Assembly: GCA_037176705.1 (NCBI GenBank)
Contig: CM073890.1
Location: 99,128,591 to 99,192,590 of the forward strand
Reading direction: 5' to 3'
DNA length: 64,000 nt
Origin: Molossus alvarezi
Taxonomy: Eukaryota; Chordata; Mammalia; Chiroptera; Molossidae
Under the pieces are notes generated by a model. That model was not told the DNA's origin. It was given only the letters and a program-made list of their open reading frames with translations, and did no database searches. Both the position numbers and the translations under genes were made by a program. Numbering within the stretch: the first letter of the stretch is position 1; every line of letters starts with the position of its first letter. Positions 11,100 through 21,180 of this stretch are shown piece after piece.

Positions 11100-11230
11100 A
11101 AAATTTATATAGAATTTTTTAAAGGTCAAGCATAGCCAAGACTATCTTATTTATTAAAGAATATGCTAAAGATACAGATGAATAGCCAGATGAAGAAACA
11201 CGTAGGGCAAGTTCTGGAAGGTCTCAAGTG

Positions 11231-11456
11231 CAGGAGCTTCTGTCCCTGTCAAGTTGGGGTATGTCATTATTACAGAGCAGAAGGAGTTCGACCACCAGGT
11301 GCTGGCAGCTGGACACTGGGCACAGGACTGCAGTGGAGAAATGCAGGAGCTTCTGTCCCTGTCAAGTTGGGGTATGTCACTATTACAGAGCAGAAGGAGT
11401 TCGTCTGCCAGGTGCTAGCAGCTGGACACTGGACACAGGACTGCAGTGGAGAAATA
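11231..11456. repeat. 113-bp tandem duplication
   Basis: Two head-to-tail copies (11231-11343 and 11344-11456) start with caggagcttctgtccctgtc and end with gactgcagtggagaaat. They differ at only a handful of positions, so the duplication is younger than its host insertion. Both stay open in one frame, since 113 is not a multiple of three only by chance of frame change, so coding is not implied. Confidence 0.9.
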
Positions 11457-11805
11457 TTGGCTATTTTGTTTTGAATGGTGCCACCCAGGAGAACGGGAAA
11501 CTACTGCCGAACTCCCCAATGGCCTGTAGGTTATAGATTATGTGGGGCAAAATCACTAGGCACCGTGGGTTAGGGGTTCAGGTCATGCTGGGAGCTGATT
11601 GGTCAGAGGTGAGTAACAGTACTGAGTGAGTTCTTTATGGTTTGAGGACAGCTCTGAGGTTGGTTGCAGTCCCCTCTGTCTGGTCTCATGGGAAAATAGA
11701 CGATGGTTCCACTTTAGGGCTCAGGAACTGAAACATAGCTTGGGTTATGTTATCTTTAGCCTGCCAGAGGTCTGCACCATTTGACCATTAGGTCAGGGCT
11801 ACATA

Positions 11806-11860
11806 TATACAGAGAGGGAGAGGGAGAGAGGGAGAGGTGGAGAGGTGGAGAGGGAGAGGG
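11806..11860. repeat. GGGAGA-type purine tract
   Basis: About 55 bases of gagagggagagggagagagg-type sequence, including two gaggtg units. Low-complexity DNA. Confidence 0.85.
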
Positions 11861-12415
11861 ATTTAAAACTAAATTTAGTCAAAGTCATAAGGACCCAGGT
11901 TTTATCATCCTCCATCTATGTGGATGTGTTTACGTGTTTACCCTCCTGGACGCTCCCTGAACCCTGTCCCCTGTACTTCGGGGATTTTTATGGAGGCTCC
12001 ATTATGCAGGCGTAATCAATTATTAACTCCATTTCCAGCTTCTCTCCCTTCTCTGGAGGATGGGGTTGGGGCTGAAATTTCCAAGCTTTTCCTTTTTCGT
12101 TTTCTTTTGGTGGTTTTTCCTTGCAGTAGTGGCAGATTTGCATTGAACTCTCTAGTGGTTCAAGTTGAAAGTCAGCAAGACAAGGTTAGGGAACATAGAA
12201 TGATTCCCTTTTTTTTTCCTTTGTGAAATTATTATGTGAGGGAAATGGATTTAGGTCCCTGGCTGCATGGTTAATATTCTTAGCCAATAACGCTCACAGT
12301 CTGGGACAAGTGCAGTGAATAGATGAATGGGGAGTTTTTAGCCTTCGTGGCTTGGTTTTCTGGTGACCAGCCCCCACCCAAGAGCCATTCAGGAGCCCAC
12401 CCAGAATTGTCTCCA

Positions 12416-12595
12416 TAGAACAAAAGGTGCTCTTAGAGCTCATACTTAGGAATTTATAAGGGTTTTAGGAGCTCTGTTTCAGGGACAGGGTCCAAGACCA
12501 AATATTAGAACAAGAGGTGCTTTTATCACTTAGGAAATTGCAAGGGTTTTAGGAGCTCTGTGCCAGGAACCAGGGGCAGAGACCTCTCTATATTT
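12416..12595. repeat. 90-bp tandem duplication at LTR-like end
   Basis: Two diverged units start at 12416 (tagaacaaaaggtgct) and 12506 (tagaacaagaggtgct). Each contains aagggttttaggagctctgt. They are more diverged than the 113-bp pair and so older. Confidence 0.75.
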
Positions 12596-12608
12596 TCTAT
12601 TATCTCAC

Positions 12609-14297
12609 AGTGGTATTGGCACAAGTATAGACATAGACCAATGAAACAAAATAGCCCAGAAGTAGCCTCGTATGTATATGGTGACATAACTTAGGACAAA
12701 AGTGTCCAATTATAATACAGTGGGCAAAAGATAGTCTATTAAATAAATGGTGCTGGGTAAGTTAGATAACCATATGGGGTAAACATGAATCTTAGCTACT
12801 GCTGTACATGATATACAAAAATCAGTGCCAGGTAGATCATATCTAAATGTGAAAGGTATGATAACAAAGCTTTGAGAATATAACGTAGAGAATATCTTGG
12901 TAGCATTATGGTAGGAAAATATTCCTTAAGAGAATACAAAGAGTACTAACCATAAAGGGAAAGACTGATGATTTCACCTATATTAAAATTATGGATTTCA
13001 GTGATAAAAATACCGCATTAAAAAGTAGAAAAGGCAAGTCAAAGAGTGGAAGGAAAGAGATAATCGCAACATGTAGAGTTACTGTAAAACAAAAATGACA
13101 AATGACTTTAAGAGGCATTTCACAAAGTTCCTCCAGATGGCAAACAGGCACGTGAAAGGTTAACTTAGTCCTCAGGGAAATGCAGTGTTAACACAATGAG
13201 ATACTCTGTGCGTTCAGGAGAACAGCTATGATAAGGAAGACCACCAACGCTGGTGAAGATGTGGAGTGATTGGAATTTTCAAACCTTACTAGTGGGAGTT
13301 TATTTCTATTTATTTATTTTTCTTTATTGATTTTAGAGAGAGAGGAAGGGAGAGGGAGAGAGAGATAGAAACAATGATGAGAGAGAACATCGATTGGCCA
13401 CCTCCTGCATGCCCCCCACTGGGGATTGGGCCCACAACCTGGGCATGTGCCCTGACCAGAAATCAAAATGGCAACCTCTTGGTGCATGGGTCGATGCTCA
13501 GCCACTGAGCCACGCCGGCCGGGAAATGTGGGAGTTTATATTGGTATAACTATTTTGAAAAGTTGTTTGGAAATATCTATTATAGAGCTAAACATATAAC
13601 CCCATACTTGTTAATACTGTTCCTAAGTGTATAGCAACAGAAATGCATACATGTATGCACCCAAAGGCACACATATGAATGCTCTTAGCAGCTTTGTTCA
13701 CAGTAGCCTTAACCCAGATATCCAAAATGTCCATCAGCAGAAGAATGGGTAAATCTGTTGTCATATGGTAATACAATGGAAACCTACAAAGCAATGGCAG
13801 TGAATAAGCTACTGTCATGTGAAACAGTGTGGAATGAATCTCACATACATAATTTTGTGGGAACAAATTCAGACACAAAAAAACCTGGTGTGTGATTTTA
13901 TTTATACAAAGTTCTAAACCTGGCAAAGTTAATGGATAGTGATGGAAGTCAAGATGGCAGTGTGTTTTGGGGGCATAGGTGGGATACTGGTCATGTTTTA
14001 CTTCCTGACCTATGGCTGTGATGAGGGTATGTGTTCACTTGGTGAAAATTCATCAAGCTGTACACTCCTAGTTTGTGTGCTTTTCTGTATGTGAGTTATA
14101 CATCAATAGAAAGTATAATTGAAGAGCCACTCATGAAAACAGAGTAGAATGGTGGTTACCAGGGGCTGGAGGCTGGGTGAATTGTCAGAAATTTAAGGGT
14201 ACACATAAATATATCCTGGAGATCTAATGCACAGCATGGTGATTGTAGACAACAGTGCTGTATTATAAAGCTCAAAGTTGCTAAGAGACTAGATCTT
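12609..14297 (+). repeat. Old plus-strand L1, third piece (ORF2 end and 3'UTR)
   Basis: Starts with cagtggtattggcacaagta and agaccaatgaaacaaaatag (a classic L1 ORF2 text), continues through atccaaaatgtccatcagc (C-terminal part) to 3'UTR phrases such as ggtggttaccaggggctgg. It is riddled with stops, interrupted by the SINE at 13304-13527 and cut at 14297 by copy B. Confidence 0.85.
13304..13527 (-). repeat. Classic Ves SINE with 12-bp TSD
   Basis: Tail tctttattgattttagagag, GA-rich body, cacctcctgcatgccccc, B-box region and head end gagccacgccggccggg. The TSD gtgggagtttat is at 13292-13303 and 13528-13539. Confidence 0.95.
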
Positions 14298-14463
14298 TTT
14301 TTTTTTTTTATGAATTTATTTATTTATTTATTTTGTTACAGATATTTTACCTTTTTACCCCATTGGCACCCCCACCCTACCCCCCCTGCACCCTTTCCCC
14401 GGCTTAGTTGTCCATGTCCATTGGTCATGCATACATGCATATAAGTTCTGTGGTTTATCTCTT

Positions 14464-14489
14464 CCCACCCCCCCACCCCCCATCCCCTC
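14464..14489 (-). other. G-rich tract in L1 copy B 3'UTR (quadruplex candidate)
   Basis: The plus strand has four C runs (cccaccccccccaccccccatcccc), so the L1 sense strand has four or more runs of at least three G with one- or two-base loops. Such polypurine 3'UTR tracts are typical of mammalian L1. Confidence 0.8.
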
Positions 14490-14562
14490 TTCTGAGGGAT
14501 GTCAGTCTGTGCCCTACTTCCATGTCTCTGGGTCTACTGTATTCCTCAGACTGTTATGTTCA

Positions 14563-17500
14563 TTATATTCCGAATATAAGTGAGATCATGTGGTATTTGT
14601 CTTTTTCTGCTTGGCTTCTTTCAATTAGGATAATACTTTCCAGGTCCCTCCATGTCGTCTCAAAGGATAAGAGATCTTTCTTTCTTACCGCTGCATAGTA
14701 CTCCATTGTGTATATGTACCACAGCTTTTTTATCCATTCATCTACTGGTGGACACTTGGGCTGTTTCCAGATCTTAGCTATTGTAAATAGGGCTGCTATG
14801 AACATGGGGGTACATATATTCTTTCAGATTGGTGTTTCAGGCTTCTTAGGGTATATTCCCAGCAGTGGGATCACTGGGTCAAATGGAAGTTCAATTTTTA
14901 ATTTCTTGAGGTAGCACCATATTGTTTTCCATAGCGGCTGCACCAGTCTGCATTCCCACCAGCAGTGTATTAGAGTCCCCTTTTCTCCACACCCTCGCCA
15001 ACACTTGTTGTTTGATGATTTGTTGATGGCGGCCATTCTGACAGGTGTGAGGTGATACCTCATTGTTGTTTTAATTTGCATCTCTCTGATGATTAGTGAT
15101 GTTGAGCATTTCTTCATATGTCTTTTGGCCATTTGTATGTCCTGTTTGGAGAGGTGTCTATTCAGCTCCTCTGCCCATTTTTTAATTGGGTCTTTGTCTT
15201 CCTTTTGTGGAGTTGTATGAGCACTCTATATATACTGGAAATTAACCCCTTATCTGATACATCATTGGCAATGATGTTCTCCCATACAGTGGGTTGCGTT
15301 TCCATTTTGATGATTGTTTCTTTTGCTGTGCAGAAGCTTTTTAGTTTGATGTAGTCCCATGTGTTCATTTTCTCCTTTGTTTCTGTTGCCTTAGGTGATG
15401 TATCAGTGAAAATTCTGCTCCGTATGATGTCCGAAATTTTGTTGCCTACATTTTCTTCTAGAATTTTTATGGATTGACGGGTCACATTTAAGTCTTTTAT
15501 CCATTTTGAGTTTATTTTTGTGTATGGTGTAAGTTGATGGTCTAGTTTCATTTTTTTGCATGTAGCTGTCCAATTTTCCCAACACCATTTATTAAAGAGG
15601 CTGTCTTTACTCCACTGTATGCTCTTGCCACCTTTGTCAAATATTAATTGAGCGTATTGCCTTGGGTCCATTTCTGGGTTTTCAGTTCTGTTCCACTGGT
15701 CTATATGCCTGTTCTTGTGCCAGTACCAGGCTGTTTTGGTTACAGTCGCTTTGTAGTATAACCTGATATCTGGTATTGTGATCCCACCTACTTTGTTCTT
15801 CTTTTTCAAGATTGCTGTGGCTATTCGGGGTCTTTTTTGGTTCCATATGAACTTTTGAAGTATTTGTTCTAGTTCTATGAAATATGTCGTTGGTACTTTG
15901 ATGGGGATTGCATTGAATCTATAGATTGCTTTGGGTAGTATGGACATTTTAATTATGTTAATTCTTCCAATCCATGAACAGGGTATGTGCTTCCACTTTT
16001 TTATATCTTCCTCTATTTCTTTTTTCAATGACTGGTAGTTTTCTGCAAATAGGTCCTTTACTTCTTTGGTTAAGTTTATTCCTAGGTATCGTAATTTTTT
16101 TGGAGCGATGGTAAATGGGATTGTTTTTTCAGTTTCTCTTTCTGTGAGTTCATCATTGATGTACAAGAATGCCGTCGATTTCTTGACGTTAATTTTGTAT
16201 CCTGCTACTTTGCCAAATTCATTTATTAAGTCTAATAGATTTTTGATGGAGTCTTTAGGGTTTTCTATGTACAATATCATGTCATCTGCAAATAAGGACA
16301 GTTTCACTTCCTCCTTTCCAATTTGGATCCCTTTTATTTTTTCTTCATGTCTGATTGCTGTGGCTAAGACTTCCAGTACAATGTTAAATAAGAGTGGCGA
16401 AAGTGGACATCCCTGTCTTGTTCCTGTTCTTAATGGAAATGTTTTTAGTTTCTGTCCATTGAGTATGATGTTGGCTGTAGGTCTTTCATAGATGGCCTTT
16501 ATTATGTCGAGATATGATCCCTCTATTCCCACATTGCTGAGCGTTTTTATCAGAAATGGATGCTGGATTTTGTCGAATGCTTTTTCAGCATCTATTGATA
16601 TGATCATGTGGTTTTTATTCTTCATTTTGTTTATGTGGTGTATCACGTTTATTGATTTGCGAATATTGTACCAGCCTTGCATCCCTGGAATGAATCCCAC
16701 TTGGTCATGGTGAATAATTTTTTTGATGTATTTCTGGATCCGATTTGCTAATATTTTGTTCAGGATTTTGGCGTCTATGTTCATCAGGGATATTGGCCTG
16801 TAGTTTTCTTTCTTCGTAGTGTCTTTTTCTGGTTTTGGAATTAGAATTATGCTGGCCTCATAGAACGTGTTTGGAAGTCTTCCTTCTTCTTGAATTTTTT
16901 GAAATAGTTTGAGGAGAATGGGTGTTAGTTCTTTTTGGAATGTTCGGTAAAACTCCCCCGTGAAACCATCTGGGCCTGGGCTTTTGTTTGCTGGGAGAGT
17001 CTTGATTACCTCTTCAATTTCCTTAGTTGTTATTGGTCTGTTCAAGTTTTCTATCTCTTCTGGGAATAGTTTTGGGAGACTGTGTGTTTCTAGAAATTTG
17101 TCCATTTCGCTTAGATTGTCGAATTTGTTGCCATATAGTTGTTCGTAGTAGTTGTTAACGATCTTTTGTATTTCCGTGGTGTTGGTTGTTACTTCTCCTC
17201 TTTCATTTCTAATTTTGTGTATTTGGGTTCTCTCTCTTTGTTTCTTGGTGAGTCTAGCTAAGGGTCCATCTATCTTGTTTATCTTTTCGAAAAACCAGCT
17301 CTTTGTTTCATTGATCCTTTGAATTGTTTTTTTGGTCTCTATGTCATTTATTTCTGCTCTGATCTTGACTATTTCCTTCCTTCTACTTGCTCTGGGGTTT
17401 TCTTTTTGTTTGCTTTCTAATTCTTTAAGTTGTGAGGTTAGACAGTCAATTAGAAATTTTTCTTGTTTTTTGAGGTAGGACTGTAGTGCTATGAACTTCC

Positions 17501-18386
17501 CTCTCAGAACTGCTTTCGCTGCATCCCATAGATTTTGTATTGTTGTGTGTTCATTTTCATTGGTTTCCAGGAAGTTTTTAATTTCTTCCTTGATCTCCTT
17601 GGTGACCCATTCATTGTTTAATAACATGCTATTCAGCCTCCATGTGTTGAAATGTCTTTGCATGTTCTTGTTGCAGTTGATTTCTAGTTTCATGCCATTG
17701 TGATCTGAGAAGATGCTTGATATGATTTAAATCTTCTTGAACTTGTAGAGATTTAGTTTGTGTCCTATCATGTGGTCTATCTTTGAGAATGTCCCATGTG
17801 CACTTGAGAAGAATGTGTATTCTATAGTTTTGGGGTGTAATTCTCTGTAGATATCTATTAAATCCATTTGGTCTAGTGCTTCATTTAGAGTCTCTGTTTC
17901 CTTGCTAATTTTTTGCGTAGAGGATCTATCTAGTGCTGTCAACAGGGTGTTGAAGTCCCCTGCTATGATTGTATTGTTGTCGATTTCTCCTTGGAAGTCC
18001 TCCAGAAGATTTTTAATATATTTTGGTGCTCCTATATTGGGTGCATATATGTTTATCAAGGTTATATCTTCCTGTTGGATAGATCCTTTCAATATTATGT
18101 AGTAGCCGTCTTTGTCTCTAGTTATGGTCTTCATTTTGAAATCTATTTTATCAGATATGAGAATAGCTACCCCAGCTTTTTTTTGCTTTCCATTTGCTTG
18201 GAAAATTTTTTTCCATCCCTTCACTTTCAACCTATGTGAGTCTTTTGTTGAGAGGTGGGTCTCTTGTAAACAACATATAGATGAGTCATGCTTTCTTATC
18301 CAATCAGCTACTCTGTGTCTCTTTATGGGAGCATTCAATCCATTTACGTTTAAGGTGATTATTGATATGTACTTATTTATTGCCAT
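14563..18386 (-). pseudogene. L1 copy B ORF2 (endonuclease-reverse transcriptase), three lesions
   Basis: ORF2 nicks DNA and copies L1 RNA at the nick. The start at 18386 (MAINKYISIITLN) follows the ORF1 stop by 45 bases. The endonuclease motifs are in order: N near residue 14, QETH with E42, GDFN with D144, D204-H205, then SDH at 228-229. A nonsense codon (TAA, 17727-17729) replaces codon 220, before SDH. The frame then runs 843 codons from 17693 (linker, RT with FADD at 16281-16292, thumb). A single T present in copies A and C is missing at 15190/15191, shifting the frame. The Cys-rich C-terminal motif follows in the new frame (14824-15132), and TGA at 14824-14826 replaces an Arg codon before the last 80-odd codons (ending at 14563). 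Confidence 0.95.
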
Positions 18387-18431
18387 TTTTGTTTAGTGTG
18401 GTTCTATTTTTCTTCCCACTTCTCCTGCTAA

Positions 18432-19325
18432 TTACAGAAGTCCTTTTAACATTTCTTGCAGTGCTGGTTTGGTGCTAATGTATTCCCTTAGCTTTTTTTT
18501 GTCTGGGAAGCTCTTTATTTGATCTTCTATTTTGAATGATAGCCTTGCCGGGTAGAGTAGTCTTGGATTCAGATTCTTGTTTTTCATGACTTTGATTACT
18601 TCATGCCATTCTCTTCTGGCCTGTAGTGTTTCTTGTGAGAAGTCAGCTGAGAGCCTTATGGGGTTCCCTTCGTAGGTAACCTGTTGCTTATCTCTTGCTG
18701 CTTTTAGGATTCTCTCTTTGTCTTTAATTTGTGGCATTTTAATTACTATGTGTCTTGGTGTGGGCCTGTTTGGGTTCTTCTTACTTGGGACTCTCTGTGC
18801 TTCTTGAACTTGAATGCCTTCTTCCTTCACCAAATTAGGGAAGTTTTCTCTCACTATTTTTTTGAATATATTCTCTATCCCTTGCTCCTTTTCTTCTTCT
18901 TCGGGGACTCCTATGATGCGAATATTATTACGTTTCCAGTTGTCCCATAGTTCTCTTAAGCTGTCTTCCTGTTTTTTAATCGTTTTTTCCTTTTGTTTTT
19001 CTGATTGGTTGATTTTTTCTACCCTGTCTTCTAATTCACTGATCCGGTCCTCAGCTTCCCCTACTCTGCTTTTTAAACCTTCCAATGTGTTTTTCATTTC
19101 GGATATGTCATTTTTTATCTCTTCTTGTTGGTTTTTAATTTCCATTTGGCTTATTTTCAGTGTCTCTATGTCCTTACTCATGCTGTTCAGCTTCCTCAAG
19201 ATCATGGCTCTGAATTCTAGCTCTGTTAACATGCCTAATTGCTCCACATTGATCTCATCTACGGTGGAGGTGTTTTGCTCTTTCATTTGGCTTCTGTTTC
19301 TGTGTTTCACCATTTTGGCTATCAC
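18432..19325 (-). CDS. L1 copy B ORF1 protein, intact (297 codons)
   Basis: The L1 ORF1 protein forms trimers that coat L1 RNA and act as a nucleic-acid chaperone in the cytoplasmic ribonucleoprotein. Visible layout: short basic N-terminus (residues 1-20), long heptad-rich coiled coil (about 35-130, with LKSRVGEAEDRISELEDRVE), RRM (about 132-205, with NNIRIIGVPEEE and PRHIVIKM), then the C-terminal domain (206-290, with LQARREWHEVIKV). Length is near 300, shorter than the human protein (338), mainly through a shorter N-terminus and C-terminal tail. The annotated start is the first Met; a second Met at residue 5 (MVKHRNRSQ) is equally possible. No stop or frameshift is present, unlike in copies A and C. 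Confidence 0.95.
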   Translation of the reverse strand: MIAKMVKHRNRSQMKEQNTSTVDEINVEQLGMLTELEFRAMILRKLNSMSKDIETLKISQMEIKNQQEEIKNDISEMKNTLEGLKSRVGEAEDRISELEDRVEKINQSEKQKEKTIKKQEDSLRELWDNWKRNNIRIIGVPEEEEKEQGIENIFKKIVRENFPNLVKEEGIQVQEAQRVPSKKNPNRPTPRHIVIKMPQIKDKERILKAARDKQQVTYEGNPIRLSADFSQETLQARREWHEVIKVMKNKNLNPRLLYPARLSFKIEDQIKSFPDKKKLREYISTKPALQEMLKGLL

Positions 19326-20122
19326 TGTGGGCTTTGGAGCCTGTCAAGTTCTCCCTGTGGGTGTTGGTGTTCTGCTGTTTGTGGTTCCCTCTCCTGTGTT
19401 TAGATGAGCGAGGGAGGACCCACGTTGAACACCTCTGTCAAGTCTTACTTTCCTGGTTAAAGTTGCCATTCCAGGAAAGGTACTGTTATCCTCTAGCTTT
19501 TTGCCTGGAGGCTAGCAGTCTAGGTTAATTGATGAGTTTTGGGTTGTCAGTTGATTGAAAAACTCCCTCTGGTGCTCAGCCAAGGGGCTTTCACTAGGGT
19601 GGGGCAGATGCTGGTTTTTAGTGAGCCTCAATTAGCACTTCAATGGCCCACAGGGTGGGGTTGGATCTCCGAGGGAGGGGCCACTGCCTCTCCTGAGAGC
19701 CCTGGGAAGGAGCAATGTGGCCACAGTCCTGTGTGGCTGCACTCAGCCAAAGCTCTGAGCGCCCTCCAAACCCCGAGTGTCCCGACACAGCTCCAGTCCA
19801 GTCCGCCCTCCCTCTGCCGGAGCCCAAGGTGAGTGGCTGTGGCTGTTTCAGCCTCTGTCCCGGCTGCGCTGTGGAGCCGCCTGGGAGTGTGACCCGAGGG
19901 CGCCGCTCCCAGCTGAGGCCGCTGCAGACCGTGGGCTCCCAGCCCCGTCTGGCGCCTTCGCAGGCCTACCGGGATGGAGTCAGGGTCCCTCGTTGTATGG
20001 TCCTCCAGGCTGCTTTTCTGTTGCTTTTTCCCATCGATTTGTCTGTGTTATAGTTGTAATTCCAGTTTGGTTCTGGGAGATGGTCTGTGTAGCTCCGTTC
20101 ACTCCGCCGCCATTTTTCGGTT
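19326..20122 (-). promoter_or_regulatory. L1 copy B 5'UTR / internal promoter region
   Basis: About 800 bases upstream of ORF1. The outer 450 are GC-rich with many intact CpGs (gcgccgctccc, 'cggctgcgctgtggagccgc', 'ggcgccttcgc'). By analogy with known L1 biology this region would hold the internal promoter; no activity can be inferred from sequence alone. A YY1-like site sits at its outermost end. Confidence 0.8.
20107..20116 (-). promoter_or_regulatory. YY1-like site at L1 copy B 5' end
   Basis: The plus strand reads ccgccatttt, which is AAAATGGCGG on the L1 sense strand, a full match to the YY1 core. It starts within about ten bases of the 5' end of the element. Human L1 carries a YY1 site at the equivalent place, where it sets the start of transcription. 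Confidence 0.6.
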
Positions 20123-20306
20123 CTCAGAGACTAGATCTTAATTGTCCCCACCATAAAAATGAAATAATTATGTGACCTGATAGAGGTGTTTGCTATGCTA
20201 TGGTGCTAATCATATTGCAGTACATACATGAGTCAAATCAACAGGTTGTATGCACATCTTAAACTTATACGATGTTATATGCTAATTGTATCTCAATAAA
20301 AAAATG
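20123..20306 (+). repeat. Old plus-strand L1, last piece (3' end)
   Basis: Resumes after copy B with the TSD and continues to tgcacatcttaaacttatac and ctaattgtatctcaataaaa, the classic terminal text of mammalian L1. It completes the element whose other pieces lie at 4525-4609, 10532-11160 and 12609-14297. Confidence 0.85.
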
Positions 20307-20602
20307 GTTTCAAGGAGGCGTGTGTTTGTTGGGTTGGGGGCTTTAATCATATTTACATTTGTCTCTGGGTCAAATTTGGAGGTTTTTACAACTGAGGGTT
20401 TTTTCCTTCCCACTCCCTTTTCTTTCTTTCGATGTTCCGCGGTCTTTGATGTTTCAGGCAGGGGCATCCGTTACCCGGGAGGAAGGATGGGATTAGCCCA
20501 GCAAAAGCAGTCAATTGATTATCTGGAACTCAGAGCCATGATAAGGATCTTGAAAGCCTATGTTTCCTTTTCTTTCAGCTTTATTGAGGCATAATTAAAA
20601 GC
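20246..20602 (+). repeat. Inverted repeat, left arm
   Basis: The core at 20321-20602 (tgtttgttgggttgggggct to gaggcataattaaaagc) is the reverse complement, at roughly 85-90 percent by eye, of 21181-21456. The arm also includes part of the old L1 3' end (catcttaaacttatac), which is matched outside the right arm core. Forty-odd bases between L1 end and core are absent from the right arm. Confidence 0.9.
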
Positions 20603-21180
20603 CCAAATTTTCAATGATGAGCCTAATTCTTTGACCAGAAAAGTTTTTATGAATCTCCCAAAGCTAAGCATCAACTGTCAAAGCCTGAAGAAAGGTCACG
20701 TAGAATTGATCCATAAATAAGAGTGTGGGAGAGAACAGATTCAAAGCCAGTTTCCCTGAGAAGAGGTTTTTTTAAACATTCCTGGCAGGAGAGAGGAGCT
20801 TCAGAATTGAGCAAAAGGAACAGGTGCCTTGGCTGCTGCTGTGGAATTCTGAGAAGGGGCCGAGATACCCTCTGCCTCTCAAGCTTTGGATCTCGATGGA
20901 GGTAGGGTTGGGGTAACTGCAGGAACATCTGACCTACTGGGGAAATCTGAGGGCAGAGGGAGCCCATATCTTGCTTCTTTGGAGTAGCGTGTGGAGACTC
21001 CAGTGAGCATAGAGAAGCCTCATGCCCACCCTGGCACCGGGGTGCTAAGCGCGGGGCTGAGTGAGATGTTGCGCTGACAGGGTTTGAGGGCAGACAGAGG
21101 ATCCAGCACACGCACACAGTGTGACACGGAAACAGCAGCAGGGACCCTGAGTGTCCTGGAAGGAGCAGGGGGTGTACAAA
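20603..21180. other. Loop between inverted-repeat arms
   Basis: 578 bases of moderately GC-rich unique DNA. No repeat or gene recognised. Confidence 0.6.

Larger units (their letters stand above)
10532..11160 (+). repeat. Old plus-strand L1, second piece (ORF2 region)
   Basis: The text gcaaaaataaaatacatagg and aatcaatgcaaccccaat-like motifs (tcaatgcaaccccaataaaa) match mammalian L1 ORF2 around the KxKYLGI segment. It is full of stops and carries a TA/CA microsatellite and a SINE. It continues the fragment left of copy A. Confidence 0.75.
11161..12608. mobile_element. LTR-retroelement-like insertion in old L1
   Basis: Old L1 text stops near 11160 (gccaagactatctta) and resumes near 12609 (cagtggtattggcacaagta), so about 1.45 kb is inserted. 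About 90 bp of L1 seems to be missing at the site. The right part (ggtgaccagcccccacccaa, 'ggttttaggagctctgtgcc', end at tatctcaca) resembles the 3' portion of an ancient mammalian LTR known to me only by text. The left part carries a 113-bp tandem duplication. No intact gag, pol or env frame is visible. The exact family is unknown. Confidence 0.55.
14298..20122 (-). mobile_element. LINE-1 copy B, full-length, youngest L1 here, minus strand
   Basis: The 5.8 kb unit has, in sense, a 5'UTR of about 0.8 kb, intact ORF1, 45-base spacer, ORF2 with three lesions, short 3'UTR and A-tail. The target duplication agagactagatctt is at 14284-14297 and 20126-20139 (17 bp if one mismatch is allowed). The 5' end carries a gcggcggag-type start. 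CpG dinucleotides in the 5'UTR are far better kept than in copies A and C, which fits recent insertion. It lies inside an old L1 on the opposite strand. Confidence 0.95.
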
